64,000 bases of DNA from Candidatus Amarobacillus elongatus (lineage in GTDB: Bacteria > Chloroflexota > Dehalococcoidia > Tepidiformales > Tepidiformaceae): positions 744,001 through 808,000 of the forward strand of contig JADJBX010000001.1 of NCBI GenBank assembly GCA_016703545.1, in the 5' to 3' direction. Positions within the stretch are counted from its first letter, which is position 1, and every line of letters begins with the position of its first letter. This document shows positions 1 to 8,545 of the stretch, piece after piece. The notes below the pieces were generated by a model. The model saw only the letters and a program-made list of their open reading frames with translations. It was not told the DNA's origin and made no database searches. The position numbers and the translations under genes were made by a program.

Positions 1-347
1 TCGAGCGCCTCGATCAGGGCGTCCTCGACGGTGGCGCGGGTGCCCTTGAGGGTGTCGACCTCGTGCTGGAGGTTCGTCAGCTCCTTGGGGGAGTGGATGG
101 AGCCGTCGTAGAGCTTCTTTTCGTCGGCGGCGATCTTGTCGGAGAGGGCCTCGACTTCGCCTTCGAGGCGGCGCTGCTCGCGGCGGGAGGTTTCCTGGCG
201 GGCGCGAATGGCGGCGAGGTCGCGGCGGGCGTCGTTCAGTTCCTCGTCGCCCTGGAGGCGGCGCTCGGCATCGGCGAGGGCCGCGCGGAGGGCGGCGGCT
301 TCGTCGTCGAGGGACTGCAGGGTGAGGATTTCAAGTACCTGGGACAT
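1..347 (-). CDS. Zinc-ribbon/coiled-coil protein, N-terminal part (runs off left edge)
   Basis: The minus strand reads from an ATG at 347 to the window edge without a stop, giving 115 residues that start MSQVLEILTLQSLDDEAA. The segment is almost all charged, heptad-like helix (for example EQRRLEGEVEALSDKI), then the motif SPKELTNLQHEVDTLK. This pattern is known from the bacterial family with an N-terminal antiparallel coiled coil and a C-terminal C4 zinc ribbon (CdsZ/YbgI-like, PF02591). The zinc ribbon itself would lie outside the window. The gene diverges from the yceD-rpmF-fab cluster, with about 200 bp between them. The family assignment comes from the coiled-coil half only. Confidence 0.7.
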   Translation of the reverse strand, partial: MSQVLEILTLQSLDDEAAALRAALADAERRLQGDEELNDARRDLAAIRARQETSRREQRRLEGEVEALSDKIAADEKKLYDGSIHSPKELTNLQHEVDTLKGTRATVEDALIEAL

Positions 348-546
348 AGGCTAACCGTAGCGCAAAGGCTAGCGATGCAGATTCCGGGCGTAAACGGGGG
401 AGCGTCCCGCGTGGGGGCTTTCCCCGCAATCGTCACGCAATCGAGGCCGTTATGGCTCCCTGCGGGCGGAGCGGCGGGGAAACGGGGAGCGGGACGGGTG
501 GGCCATGTGGCTATACTGGGTGAACCTCCACCCGCGAGGCATAGCC

Positions 547-1047
547 ATGTTGTTCAACGTATCGGGGCTGCTGCGCTCACCCGTGGGCACGGTACGCCAC
601 TACACCCTCGAACCAGAGCGGCCCGTCCATGCAGGATCCGTCGAACTCATCCGCACGCCCGATGGCGTGCTGGTGCGGTGCGAAGCGGATGTGCTGATGG
701 ATGGGGACTGCGCCCGGTGCCTGGCGCCGTTCGGGTACCGTGAGCACATCTCCTTCGAGGAGATTTTCGTGCAGCAGGTGGACGTGCTGACGGGACACCG
801 TTTGCCGCCGCCGGAGGATGACGGAGCGTTCCTCATCTCGCTGAACCACGAAATCGACATTACGGAGGCGGTGCGCCAATATAGCGAGACGGCTGCAGCG
901 ATGCAGCCACTTTGCCGTCCGGACTGTCCCGGGATTTGCCCGGAGTGCGGTCAGGACCTGAGCATGGCGACCTGTACCTGTGACCGTGCGCCCGTGGATT
1001 ACCGCTGGGCAGCCCTGGCAGGATTGAGGCAAGCCGCGAATGGGTAA
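547..1047 (+). CDS. yceD: YceD/DUF177 family protein upstream of rpmF
   Basis: 166-residue protein starting MLFNVSGLLRSPVGTVRHY. The family signature is visible: a central DGDCARCLAPF and a C-terminal CRPDCPGICPECGQDL, followed by a VDYRWAALAGL ending. YceD (DUF177) proteins are linked to 23S rRNA maturation and are almost always encoded just before rpmF, as here (20 bp gap). The ATG at 547 is chosen because the family starts at about this point and a GAGG lies upstream. An in-frame ATG at 505 would add 14 unconserved residues. The paired cysteines may bind a metal, which is inference. Confidence 0.85.
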   Translation: MLFNVSGLLRSPVGTVRHYTLEPERPVHAGSVELIRTPDGVLVRCEADVLMDGDCARCLAPFGYREHISFEEIFVQQVDVLTGHRLPPPEDDGAFLISLNHEIDITEAVRQYSETAAAMQPLCRPDCPGICPECGQDLSMATCTCDRAPVDYRWAALAGLRQAANG

Positions 1048-1067
1048 CGACCTGAAGGAGACCCTCT

Positions 1068-1265
1068 ATGCCGCCGCTGCCAAAGCGGAAGTATCCGAAG
1101 TCGCGCCAGGGGAAGCGGCGTTCGCACCTGGCGATCAAGCTGCCCCACGTGGTGGAGTGCCCGAGTTGCCGGGCGCCCCAGCTGGCGCACCGGGCGTGCC
1201 CGGTCTGCGGGAAGTACCGCGGGCGGGCAGTCATCACGATGCCGATCGACGAGCTCGAGAGCTAG
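1068..1265 (+). CDS. rpmF: 50S ribosomal protein L32
   Basis: 65 residues starting MPPLPKRKYPKSRQGKRRSH, with the L32 zinc-ribbon pattern CPSC...CPVCGKYRGR. Structural protein of the large ribosomal subunit. It has the usual length, and the preceding ACCTGAAGGAGACC carries a strong Shine-Dalgarno. It sits between yceD and fabD in the conserved order that ties ribosome production to fatty-acid synthesis. The zinc-binding form keeps four cysteines (residues about 32, 35, 45 and 48). Confidence 0.96.
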   Translation: MPPLPKRKYPKSRQGKRRSHLAIKLPHVVECPSCRAPQLAHRACPVCGKYRGRAVITMPIDELES

Positions 1266-1282
1266 CGGCGGCGACCGGCCCC

Positions 1283-2236
1283 GTGGCCGCGTTTCTCGCA
1301 TTCCAGGAGCCGGCCCGGCGGACGCGTGCCTTCGTGTTCCCGGGACAGGGCGCGCAGTCCGTGGGCATGGGCAAGGATCTCTACGATGCTTTCCCCTCCG
1401 CGCGGGAGCTGTACGACCGTGCGGATGAAATCCTCGGGTTCAAGCTGAGCAAGCTCTGCTTCGAAGGCCCGGAGGAAGAACTCCAGCAGACGCGGAACAC
1501 GCAGCCGGCGATCGCCGTCACCAGCCTCGCGCTGCTGAAGGTGGCCACGGAGCTGACGCCGAGCCTGTTGGAGCGGCCCGCCTTCGTGGCCGGCCACTCC
1601 CTCGGGGAGTACTCGGCGCTGGTGGCGTCGGGGGCGCTTTCGTTCGATAACGCCATCCGGCTGCTGCGCGCGCGTGGCGAACTGATGCAGGCGGCGGGCG
1701 AAAAGAACCCCGGCACCATGGCCGCGGTCCTCGGACTCGACCTCGCCGACTGTGACGACGTCTGCCGCGAGGCGGGCGCCGAGATCTGCAACGTCAACGC
1801 TCCCGGGCAGATCGTCATCGGCGGCCGGCGGGAAGCGGTGGTGCGCGCGCTGGACTACGCGAAGGCGCGGGGCGCGGCCAAGGTCATCCCCCTGAGCGTG
1901 AGCGGCGCCTTCCATAGCTCGCTGATGAAGCCGGCGGCGGAGGGCATGGTCCATCACGTCGGTGTCGCGACGATTACCGAGGCGGAAGTGCCCGTGGTGC
2001 TGAACTGCACCGCGACCCCTTCGCGCGAGGAGCTGGCGTTCCGTCACGAGCTCGTGGACCAGGTGGCAAGCCCGGTGCAGTGGGCGCGCACGGTGGAGTA
2101 CCTCGGCGAGCAGGGCGTGGACACGTTCATCGAGTTCGGCCCCGGCCGGGTCCTCACGGCCATCATCAAGCGCATGCTGCGCAAGGCCACGTGCGTGAAC
2201 GTGAACGACGCCACGACGGTAAGCGTTCCGCTCTAG
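1283..2236 (+). CDS. fabD: Malonyl-CoA:acyl carrier protein transacylase
   Basis: Transfers malonyl groups from malonyl-CoA to ACP to feed type II fatty-acid elongation. The N-terminal FVFPGQGAQSVGMG loop, the nucleophile motif GHSLGEYSAL (Ser106) and the later GAFHSSLM with the catalytic His are all visible. About 317 residues, the normal size. The reading frame is open further upstream across rpmF, so the start is uncertain. GTG at 1283 is the first in-frame start after rpmF and leaves the usual short N-terminus; no strong ribosome site precedes it, so coupling to rpmF is plausible. A terminator hairpin follows the stop. Confidence 0.93.
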   Translation: MAAFLAFQEPARRTRAFVFPGQGAQSVGMGKDLYDAFPSARELYDRADEILGFKLSKLCFEGPEEELQQTRNTQPAIAVTSLALLKVATELTPSLLERPAFVAGHSLGEYSALVASGALSFDNAIRLLRARGELMQAAGEKNPGTMAAVLGLDLADCDDVCREAGAEICNVNAPGQIVIGGRREAVVRALDYAKARGAAKVIPLSVSGAFHSSLMKPAAEGMVHHVGVATITEAEVPVVLNCTATPSREELAFRHELVDQVASPVQWARTVEYLGEQGVDTFIEFGPGRVLTAIIKRMLRKATCVNVNDATTVSVPL

Positions 2237-2258
2237 ACACCACCACAGGAAACGAACC

Positions 2259-2288
2259 ATCGGGCCTCCTTCGGGAGGCCCGATTCTT
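2259..2288 (+). terminator. Rho-independent terminator after fabD
   Basis: An 11-bp perfect stem (ATCGGGCCTCC / GGAGGCCCGAT) closes a TTCG tetraloop at 2270-2273 and is followed by TCTT. It lies 23 bp past the fabD stop and before the fabG ribosome site, so part of the transcripts probably stop here. Confidence 0.8.
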
Positions 2289-2351
2289 GTCCCCCGGTGC
2301 GGGCGGGGGCGGCGCCGTGGCAGACTGGCCGCGCACACAATGGAGGAAGAG

Positions 2352-3101
2352 ATGGGCAACCTCGAAGGACGGGCCGCGCTGGTCACGGGCGGATCGCGGG
2401 GCATCGGGCGGGCGATCTGCCTGGAGCTGGCCCGCGAGGGCGCGCGCGTGGCCGTGAATTACAACACCAACGCGGCCGCCGCCTGCGAGGTGGTTTCGCT
2501 CATCAAGGAAGCGGGCGGCGAAGCCGTGGCGATTGCCGGCGACGTCTCGAACGCCGATGCGGCCGCCGCGCTCGTGAGGGGCGCGGTCGAGGCGTTCGGC
2601 GGGCTGGATATCCTGGTCAACAACGCCGGCATCACGCGGGACCGGCTGCTCATGCGCATGTCGGAGAACGACTGGGACGAGGTGCAGAACACGAACCTGC
2701 GCGGGACGTTCCTCGTGACGAAGGCGGCGATGCGGCCGCTGCTGCGGTCGCAGGCGGGGCGGATCATCATGATCACGAGCGTGATCGGAGTGATGGGGAA
2801 CCCGGGGCAGGCGAACTACGCGGCGGCGAAGGCGGGCATCATCGGCTTCACGCGCGCGGTCGCGCGGGAGGTGGCGTCGCGGGCGATCACGGTGAATGCG
2901 GTCGCGCCGGGGTTCATCGAGACGGACATCATCGCGCCGATGTCGCCGGAGGCGATCAAGGCGGCGATGGGGCTCATCCCGCTGGAGCGCATGGCGAAGC
3001 CGGATGAGGTGGCGCCGCTGGTGGCGTTTCTCGCGGGGGACGGGGCGCGGTATATCACGGGCCAGTGCATCCACGTGGATGGCGGTATGGTGATGGCGTG
3101 A
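2352..3101 (+). CDS. fabG: 3-oxoacyl-ACP reductase
   Basis: NADPH-dependent reduction of 3-oxoacyl-ACP in fatty-acid elongation; cytosolic short-chain dehydrogenase of 249 residues. The cofactor motif TGGSRGIG lies at residues 12-19, NNAG at 90-93, and the catalytic Ser143, Tyr156 and Lys160 in ITSVIG and NYAAAKAG. ATG at 2352 is chosen because GGAGG lies 5-6 bases upstream; an ATG at 2340 would sit on top of that site. The stop overlaps the nusB GTG. SDR families are broad, but the setting between fabD and acpP supports FabG. Confidence 0.93.
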   Translation: MGNLEGRAALVTGGSRGIGRAICLELAREGARVAVNYNTNAAAACEVVSLIKEAGGEAVAIAGDVSNADAAAALVRGAVEAFGGLDILVNNAGITRDRLLMRMSENDWDEVQNTNLRGTFLVTKAAMRPLLRSQAGRIIMITSVIGVMGNPGQANYAAAKAGIIGFTRAVAREVASRAITVNAVAPGFIETDIIAPMSPEAIKAAMGLIPLERMAKPDEVAPLVAFLAGDGARYITGQCIHVDGGMVMA

Positions 3102-3550
3102 GCCAGCCGCACCGGGTGATCCGCCAACTCGTCGTGGAGACGCTGTACGAAGCCGAGACATCGGACCACCCCGCGCGCGAGGTGCTGGAGCGGCGGCTGA
3201 CCGAGGCGCAGGCCGAAACGCCGGAACTGGCGGAGGCGAAGCAGCGGCGGCGAGCGGCGCGGATGCTGGAGGGCGTGCTGGAAGCACGGGAGAAGGCGGA
3301 CCTGCTGATCGCGGAGGCGGCGCCGAAGCACCCCGTGGACGCCATGGCCATCGTTGACCGCAACATCCTGCGGCTTGCAATATGGGAACTGCTTTCCGGG
3401 CCGTCGGTTTCGGTGGCCGCAGTGGTCAACGAAGCCGTGGAGCTAGCCCGCAGATATAGTGGGGAGAAGGCGCCCGCTTTCGTGAATGGGGTGCTGCGAA
3501 CGGTAAGCGCGCAGATCGAAACCGCCCGCGCAACGCAGCCGGGCTCGTAA
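3098..3550 (+). CDS. nusB: Transcription antitermination factor NusB
   Basis: 150 residues beginning VSQPHRVIRQLVVETLYEAE from a GTG that overlaps the fabG stop (GTGA), which implies translational coupling. The NusB signature is near the C-terminus: VVNEAVELARRYSGEKAPAFVNGVL is present as two adjoining motifs, VNEAVELARRYS and FVNGVLR. NusB pairs with NusE/S10 on boxA RNA for rRNA antitermination. Placing nusB between fabG and acpP is less usual than the plsX-fabH-fabD-fabG-acpP order. Confidence 0.9.
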   Translation: MSQPHRVIRQLVVETLYEAETSDHPAREVLERRLTEAQAETPELAEAKQRRRAARMLEGVLEAREKADLLIAEAAPKHPVDAMAIVDRNILRLAIWELLSGPSVSVAAVVNEAVELARRYSGEKAPAFVNGVLRTVSAQIETARATQPGS

Positions 3551-3585
3551 TCCCAATAAAGCCTTCGCCTAGGAGAACCAACCAA

Positions 3586-3846
3586 GTGTCGACAGTATTC
3601 GAACGGGTCCGTGCCATCGTCGTCGAGCAGCTCGGCGTGGAAGAAGAAGAAGTGGTTCCCGCCGCGTCGTTCGTGGACGACCTGAACGCGGACTCGCTGG
3701 ATCTCGTCGAGCTGATTATGTCGCTCGAAGAGGAATTCTCGACGGACGCCAACGGGCTGGAGATCCCGGACGAAGACGCGGAAAAGATCGCAACCGTCCA
3801 GGACGCCGTAGATTACCTGAAGGACCACGGCGTCGAAGACAAGTAG
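3586..3846 (+). CDS. acpP: Acyl carrier protein
   Basis: 86-residue acidic protein carrying the phosphopantetheine site NADSLDLVEL, with the modified serine at about residue 37. It carries growing acyl chains between the Fab enzymes. The GTG start at 3586 is supported by AGGAGA about 9 bases upstream. The length is slightly above the usual 77-80 residues because of a short C-terminal extension. It ends the fatty-acid cluster; no plsX, fabH or fabF is present in the window. Confidence 0.94.
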   Translation: MSTVFERVRAIVVEQLGVEEEEVVPAASFVDDLNADSLDLVELIMSLEEEFSTDANGLEIPDEDAEKIATVQDAVDYLKDHGVEDK

Positions 3847-3894
3847 GCAGCGCGCGGCCGAGCCGAGTCCCGGCGCGCGGCGAGGAGGCTGACC

Positions 3895-4362
3895 CTGGAG
3901 TTCATCGGGATCGGCTACCAGGAACTCCTGCTGATTCTGGTGCTGCTGCTGGTCGTGGTTGGCCCGGAGCGGCTCCCCGGCATGGCGTACCAGATTGGCC
4001 GCGCCGTGCGCACGATGCAGCAGTATGCGCGCGCGGTGCGAGACGAATTCGGCGGCGAAATCGCCTACATCGAAGAGCAATACAAGACGGTTCGCGGTGA
4101 GGTCGACCAGGCCCGCCGCGAGCTGCGCGATCAGCAGGTGCAGCTTGAGGGCGAGATGCGTGACGCCGCGGCATCGCTCCAGGTGCCAGAACTGACCCAG
4201 TCCGGGGGCACGGCCCTCAACCCCGTGAAGGTGGTCGAGCCTTCGACCCTGACGATGGAAAACGCGGCGGCGCTTTCGGAGTACGGCATGCCGGATGACC
4301 CGAAACCCGCTGCGGCAGCGCCCAACGGCGAGGGCAAACCCCCCACGCCGCTGGTGTTCTAA
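3895..4362 (+). CDS. tatB: Sec-independent translocase subunit TatA/TatB
   Basis: A single N-terminal membrane helix (IGYQELLLILVLLLVVVG) is followed by the conserved GPERLPG hinge, an amphipathic helix, and a long charged tail to 155 residues. This is the TatA/B architecture; the tail length and the VGPERLPG hinge lean towards TatB. No ATG, GTG or TTG lies upstream of the membrane helix. AGGAGG at 3883-3888 sits 6 bases before a CTG at 3895, so a rare CTG start is proposed. A GTG at 3940 would remove most of the helix. tatC follows 5 bp downstream. Confidence 0.85.
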   Translation: MEFIGIGYQELLLILVLLLVVVGPERLPGMAYQIGRAVRTMQQYARAVRDEFGGEIAYIEEQYKTVRGEVDQARRELRDQQVQLEGEMRDAAASLQVPELTQSGGTALNPVKVVEPSTLTMENAAALSEYGMPDDPKPAAAAPNGEGKPPTPLVF

Positions 4363-4367
4363 GCGCC

Positions 4368-5147
4368 GTGGCGGTCGAGGCTTCCCCCCTGTTCGGGCCC
4401 GAGAGCGGCGGCGGCGAGATGACGCTGATGGAGCACCTCAAGGAGCTCCGCAACCGCGTCATGGTCTCGGCCGTGGCGTTGCTGCTCGCCACGCTTGTTT
4501 CGTTCTACTTCTGGGAAACGATCATCGGCTGGCTGCTGGTGCCGGCGCGTGAGGAGTACGACCCCAACTTCGGCCTTGCCGTGTTCGGCCCGACGGAGAC
4601 GATCGGGGTGCTGTTCAAGGTCGGGTTGTACGGCGGGATGATCCTCGCCTCGCCGGTCATCGTGTACGAGCTGCTCGCGTTCATCGTGCCGGGGCTCACC
4701 GCGAGCGAGCGGAAGATGCTGCTGCCCGGCCTGCTTGGCGTGGTGGTGTTCCTGCTCGCGGGGATGGCGTTCGCGTACTGGATCATCCTGCCTGCGTCGT
4801 TGGGCTTCCTGCTGGACTTCGGCGGCGACAACTTCAACCCCCTGATCGGCGCGAAACAGTACATGGACTTCGCCCTCCAGATCATCTTCTGGGTGGGCGT
4901 GTCGTTTGAGCTGCCGATGGTGCTCGCGCTGGCGGCGAAGCTGCGGCTGGTGCGTGCGCGGCAGCTGCTGAGCTTCTGGCGGTACGCGGTGATCGTGATC
5001 TTCGTGATCGCGGCGGTGGTGACGCCGACGCCAGACCCGCTCACCCAGAGCATGGTCGCGGGCCCGCTGCTGCTGTTGTACTTCCTCGGCGTCCTGTTCG
5101 CGTGGGCACTGCAGCCGAAGCGGAAGACGGAGGAGACCGGATCGTGA
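4368..5147 (+). CDS. tatC: Sec-independent protein translocase TatC
   Basis: Polytopic receptor of the twin-arginine translocase, which binds the RR signal peptide. The family hallmark MTLMEHLKELRNRV lies near residues 18-31, and six hydrophobic segments follow, with the F-x-E-x-P type motif VSFELPMVL in the C-terminal half. 259 residues, normal size. GTG at 4368 is used; an ATG at 4419 directly before TLMEHL is a fair alternative. The stop overlaps the next gene's GTG (GTGA). Confidence 0.93.
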   Translation: MAVEASPLFGPESGGGEMTLMEHLKELRNRVMVSAVALLLATLVSFYFWETIIGWLLVPAREEYDPNFGLAVFGPTETIGVLFKVGLYGGMILASPVIVYELLAFIVPGLTASERKMLLPGLLGVVVFLLAGMAFAYWIILPASLGFLLDFGGDNFNPLIGAKQYMDFALQIIFWVGVSFELPMVLALAAKLRLVRARQLLSFWRYAVIVIFVIAAVVTPTPDPLTQSMVAGPLLLLYFLGVLFAWALQPKRKTEETGS

Positions 5148-5971
5148 CGCCCGCGCCCGGCCGTTCGGGCCTGCTCGCGGCCGCGACGGGCGCCGGCGGG
5201 GGCTTCTTCAGCGGGCTGACGGGGGTTGGCGGCGGCGCGATCATGGTGCCGCTCATGACCGGCGTGCTGCGGATGCGCCAGCACACCGCGCACGGCACCT
5301 CGCTCGTGGTCATCATCTTCGCCGCCGGGGCGAGCGCCGCGGTGTACGGCCTGCGCGAGGGCATCGCCTGGGCGCTCGTCGCCTCGCTGCTGCCGGCCTC
5401 CGTTGCGGGCGCGTACACGGGCGCGCGCGTGGTTCAGCACGTCCCGGCGATGCGGCTGCGCCAGGTCTTCGGCGTGTTCGTCCTGCTGCTTGGGCTTCGG
5501 CTGCTCCTTTTCCCCGGCATCGAACCGTTACTCGCCGTGTCGGGCGTGCGTGAGGTGCTGGCGAGCGCCGCCATCGGGTTCGCGGGCGGCTTCCTCTCGG
5601 GAGCGCTGGGCGTGGGTGGCGGCGCGATCTTCGTGCCGGCGCTGGTTCTCATCCTCGGCGCCGGCCAGCACGAGGCGCAGGGCGCATCGCTCTGCGTGAT
5701 CGTGGCGGCGGCACTGGTGGGGGCGGCGACGCACCGCCGTCACGGGTCCATCGATATGCATGTCGCACGCTGGGTGGCGATGACGGCGGTGCCGGCCGGG
5801 ATGTTCGGCGCGTGGGTCGCCTCCGGGCTGCACGCGGCGACCCTGCAGCGGGTGTTCGCGGCGGTGGCGGTGGCGGTCGGCATCCAGGTCCTGACGACGG
5901 CGACGCTGACCCTGCGCCGCGAACGGCGGGAGGCGCTCGCGCTTCCCGGCGCCGTGGAGGGCGCGGCATGA
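5144..5971 (+). CDS. Sulfite exporter TauE/SafE family membrane permease
   Basis: 275-residue membrane protein with the family's internal duplication: GGFFSGLTGVGGGAIMVPL near the N-terminus and GGFLSGALGVGGGAIFVPAL in the second half, about 8 hydrophobic segments in all. TauE/SafE proteins move small organic or sulfur-containing anions; the substrate cannot be read from sequence. GTG at 5144 overlaps the tatC stop and is preceded by GGAGGAGA. The stop overlaps the next ATG (ATGA), so the tat-permease-udg genes look like one transcription unit. Confidence 0.88.
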   Translation: MTPAPGRSGLLAAATGAGGGFFSGLTGVGGGAIMVPLMTGVLRMRQHTAHGTSLVVIIFAAGASAAVYGLREGIAWALVASLLPASVAGAYTGARVVQHVPAMRLRQVFGVFVLLLGLRLLLFPGIEPLLAVSGVREVLASAAIGFAGGFLSGALGVGGGAIFVPALVLILGAGQHEAQGASLCVIVAAALVGAATHRRHGSIDMHVARWVAMTAVPAGMFGAWVASGLHAATLQRVFAAVAVAVGIQVLTTATLTLRRERREALALPGAVEGAA

Positions 5972-6803
5972 ACGTGGACGCTGCCGCTGAACGGCTCTAC
6001 GAACGGGTGCGCACCTGCGACCTCTGCCCGCTCTGGACGACGCGCACGAACGCGGTCCCGGGCGAGGGGCCGCTGAATGCCGAAGTGATGTTTATCGGGG
6101 AGGCGCCGGGCGTGAACGAAGACCGGCAGGGCCGGCCGTTCGTGGGCGCGGCGGGGCAGTTCCTCGACGAGCTGTTCGCAGCCGCTGGGTTGAAGCGCGA
6201 CGGCGTGTACATCTGCAACGTGCTCAAGTGCCGGCCGCCGGGGAACCGCGACCCGCAGCCGGGGAGATCGAGGCGTGCCGGGACTACCTCGATGAGCAGA
6301 TCGACATCCTCGATCCGCTGGTCATCGTGACGCTGGGCCGGTTCTCGATGGCCAAGTTCTTCCCGAACCAGGCGATTTCGCGGATTCACGGGCAGCCGAA
6401 GGAGGTCGCGGGGCGGTTTTACGTGCCGATGTACCACCCGGCGGCGGCGCTGCACCAGGGGAGCCTGCGGCAGGTGATCCTCGACGACTTCGCGAAGCTG
6501 CCGGCGCTGCTGGAGCGCGCCCGAAAGGCGCAGGTGCACCCCGCGCCGCCGTTCCCGATGGCGTTCGCGGAGGCCGCGAGCGCCGGTCCGGCAGCGCCAC
6601 TCGCACCACCGCCGGCGGCGCCGACGCCGCCCGAAGCGGCGGCCGTGCCCGCGAGCATGGCGACATTCGAACCCGAGACGGCGAGCGCGCCCGAGCTGGC
6701 AGCGCCGCCTCGATTGGCTGAAGCACCGGAACATCCAGAACCGTCAGCGCCGCCCGAAGCGGCGACGGCGGGCCGCCCCACACAGATTCGTCTTTTTGAC
6801 TGA
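5968..6803 (+). CDS. Type-4 uracil-DNA glycosylase, frameshifted, with C-terminal clamp-binding-like tail
   Basis: Removes uracil from DNA. The first frame (5968 to about 6261) shows CDLCPLW, GEAPGVNED (motif A) and NVLKCRPPGNRD. The second frame (from about 6261 to 6803) continues EIEACRDYLDEQIDILDPLV, ending in the catalytic HPAAAL. The four Fe-S cysteines are therefore present only if both frames are joined. The net change is minus one base in the run CAGCCGGGGAG near 6258-6265. A long Ala/Pro-rich tail (about 90 residues) ends TQIRLFD, which fits the beta-clamp consensus QLxLF. Start ATG overlaps the upstream stop. Probably functional if the indel is a sequence error. Confidence 0.85.
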
Positions 6804-6820
6804 AGGAAAGAGTAGAGCCA

Positions 6821-8477
6821 ATGGCAGGCACCGCACTTCGCGTAATTCCCCTCGGCGGTCTCGGCGAGATCGGCCGGAACATGATGCTGCTGGAATACGG
6901 AGACGACATCATCGTCGTCGACGTGGGACTGATGTTCCCGGAGGAGGAGATGCTCGGCGTCGACCTCGTCATCCCGGACTTCACGTACCTGCGCGAGCAC
7001 GCACACAAGCTGCGGGGGGTGTTCCTCACGCACGGGCACGAAGACCACGTGGGCGCGCTCCCGTACTTCTTCCGCGAATTCAAGTGCCCGGTGTACAGCA
7101 GCAAGCTCACCGATGGCCTCATCCGCGTGAAGCTGAATGAGCACCGCCAGCTGGCGCAGGCGGAACTGCACGTCGTTAAGCCGGGCGAATCCGTCCAGGC
7201 GGGCGTCTTCGAAGTGGAGTTCTTCACCGTCGCGCACAGCATCCCGGACGCGTGCGGGCTCATCATCAAGACGCCGCTGGGGCCGATCGTGCACACCGGC
7301 GACTTCAAGCTGGACCACACACCGGTGATGGACCAGCACACCGACCTCATCCGGCTCGCGCAGGTCGGCGCCGAGGGCTGCCTGCTCCTGCTGCGCTGAC
7401 TCGACGTATGCCGAGCAGGAGGGGTACACGCCGAGCGAGCAGCTCGTCGGCGAGGCGCTGCGGAACATCCTCGTGAACGCGAAGGGCCGCGTCATCGTCG
7501 CCACCTTCGCGTCGCTCATTTCGCGCGTTCAGCAGGTGGTCGACGCGGCCGTGTTCACGAACCGGAAGGTGTTCGTCACCGGCCGTTCGATGATCGATAA
7601 CGTGGCGATGGCCCGGCAGCTCGGGTACCTGAACGCGCCGGACGGCGTGATCGTCGGGGTCGAGGAGATGCGCAACACGCCGCCCTCGAAGCTGGTGGTC
7701 GTGACCACGGGAAGCCAGGGCGAGCCGACGAGCGCGCTCACACGCATGGCGAACGGCGACCACCGCCACATCACGATCCAGGAGGGCGACACGATCGTCA
7801 TGTCGGCGACCGCCATCCCGGGGAACGAACAGGCGGTGTATCGGAACGTGGACAACCTCTTCCGGCTGGGCGCGGAGGTCCTCTACAACCGCGTCTCGAA
7901 CATCCATGTGCGGGGCCACGCAAGCCGCGAGGAGCTGAAGATCATCCAGGGGCTGCTGCAACCCGAGTACTTCGTCCCCATCCATGGCGAGTACCGGCAC
8001 CTCGTGGTGCACGCGCGGCTCGCGGAGTCGGTGGGCGTGCCGAAGGGGAACGCGTTCGTGATGACGGACGGCGACGTGCTCGAAATCGATGAGGACGAGG
8101 CGCGCGTGGCCGGGCGGGTGCCGGCGAGCTACGTCTACGTCGATGGCACGGGCATCGGCGATGTCGACCAGCAGATCCTGCGCGACCGGACGCACCTTTC
8201 GACGGACGGCGTGGTGGTCGTGATGGTCGCGGTCGATAAGCAGACGGGGAAGCTGACGCGCGCGCCGGAGATCCTGAGCCGGGGCTTCGTCGATGTGGAG
8301 GAGCGCGAGGACCTGCTGGAGCGGAGCCGCACGAAGGTGGCGGACTGCTTCCGGGGGGCGGAGCACTACGCGGAGTTCGGGGACATCAACGGGAAGATCA
8401 GGGACGCCCTGAGCAAGTTCCTGTACGATGAGACCCGGCGAAGGCCGATGGTGCTGACGGTGACGGTCGAGGTCTAG
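6821..8477 (+). CDS. rnj: Ribonuclease J, frameshifted by one inserted base
   Basis: Metallo-beta-lactamase/beta-CASP exo- and endoribonuclease for mRNA decay and rRNA processing. The first frame carries LGGLGEIGRNMMLLEY, the metal site THGHEDHVGAL, and VHTGDFKLDHTPV, then hits a stop at 7397-7399. The second frame resumes with DSTYAEQEGYTPSE and runs through the beta-CASP region (GSQGEP) and the HGEYRHL motif to 8477. Reading CTGCT(G)CGCTGAC without one base restores LLADSTYAEQ, so one base is inserted near 7391-7395. The gene is near-essential in monoderm bacteria, so a sequence error is likelier than loss. AGGAAAG precedes the ATG. Confidence 0.9.
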
Positions 8478-8502
8478 TCGGCGCTTTCCAGGGTGTTTTG
8501 GA

Positions 8503-8529
8503 CCGGCGGCTCGCGGGGTTTGCCGCCGG
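8503..8529 (+). terminator. Possible weak terminator between RNase J and ftsK
   Basis: An 8-bp inverted repeat CCGGCGGC / GCCGCCGG flanks an 11-base loop just after the RNase J stop. No T-run follows and it almost touches the ftsK ribosome site, so it may instead be an RNA-processing hairpin. Confidence 0.3.
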
Positions 8530-8545
8530 GTGAAGGAGTGTGCGC

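Noticed and set aside
5968..8477. Programmed frameshifting in uracil-DNA glycosylase and RNase J
   Set aside because: No slippery heptamer with downstream structure is evident, the shifts have opposite signs, and similar shifts occur in many unrelated genes.
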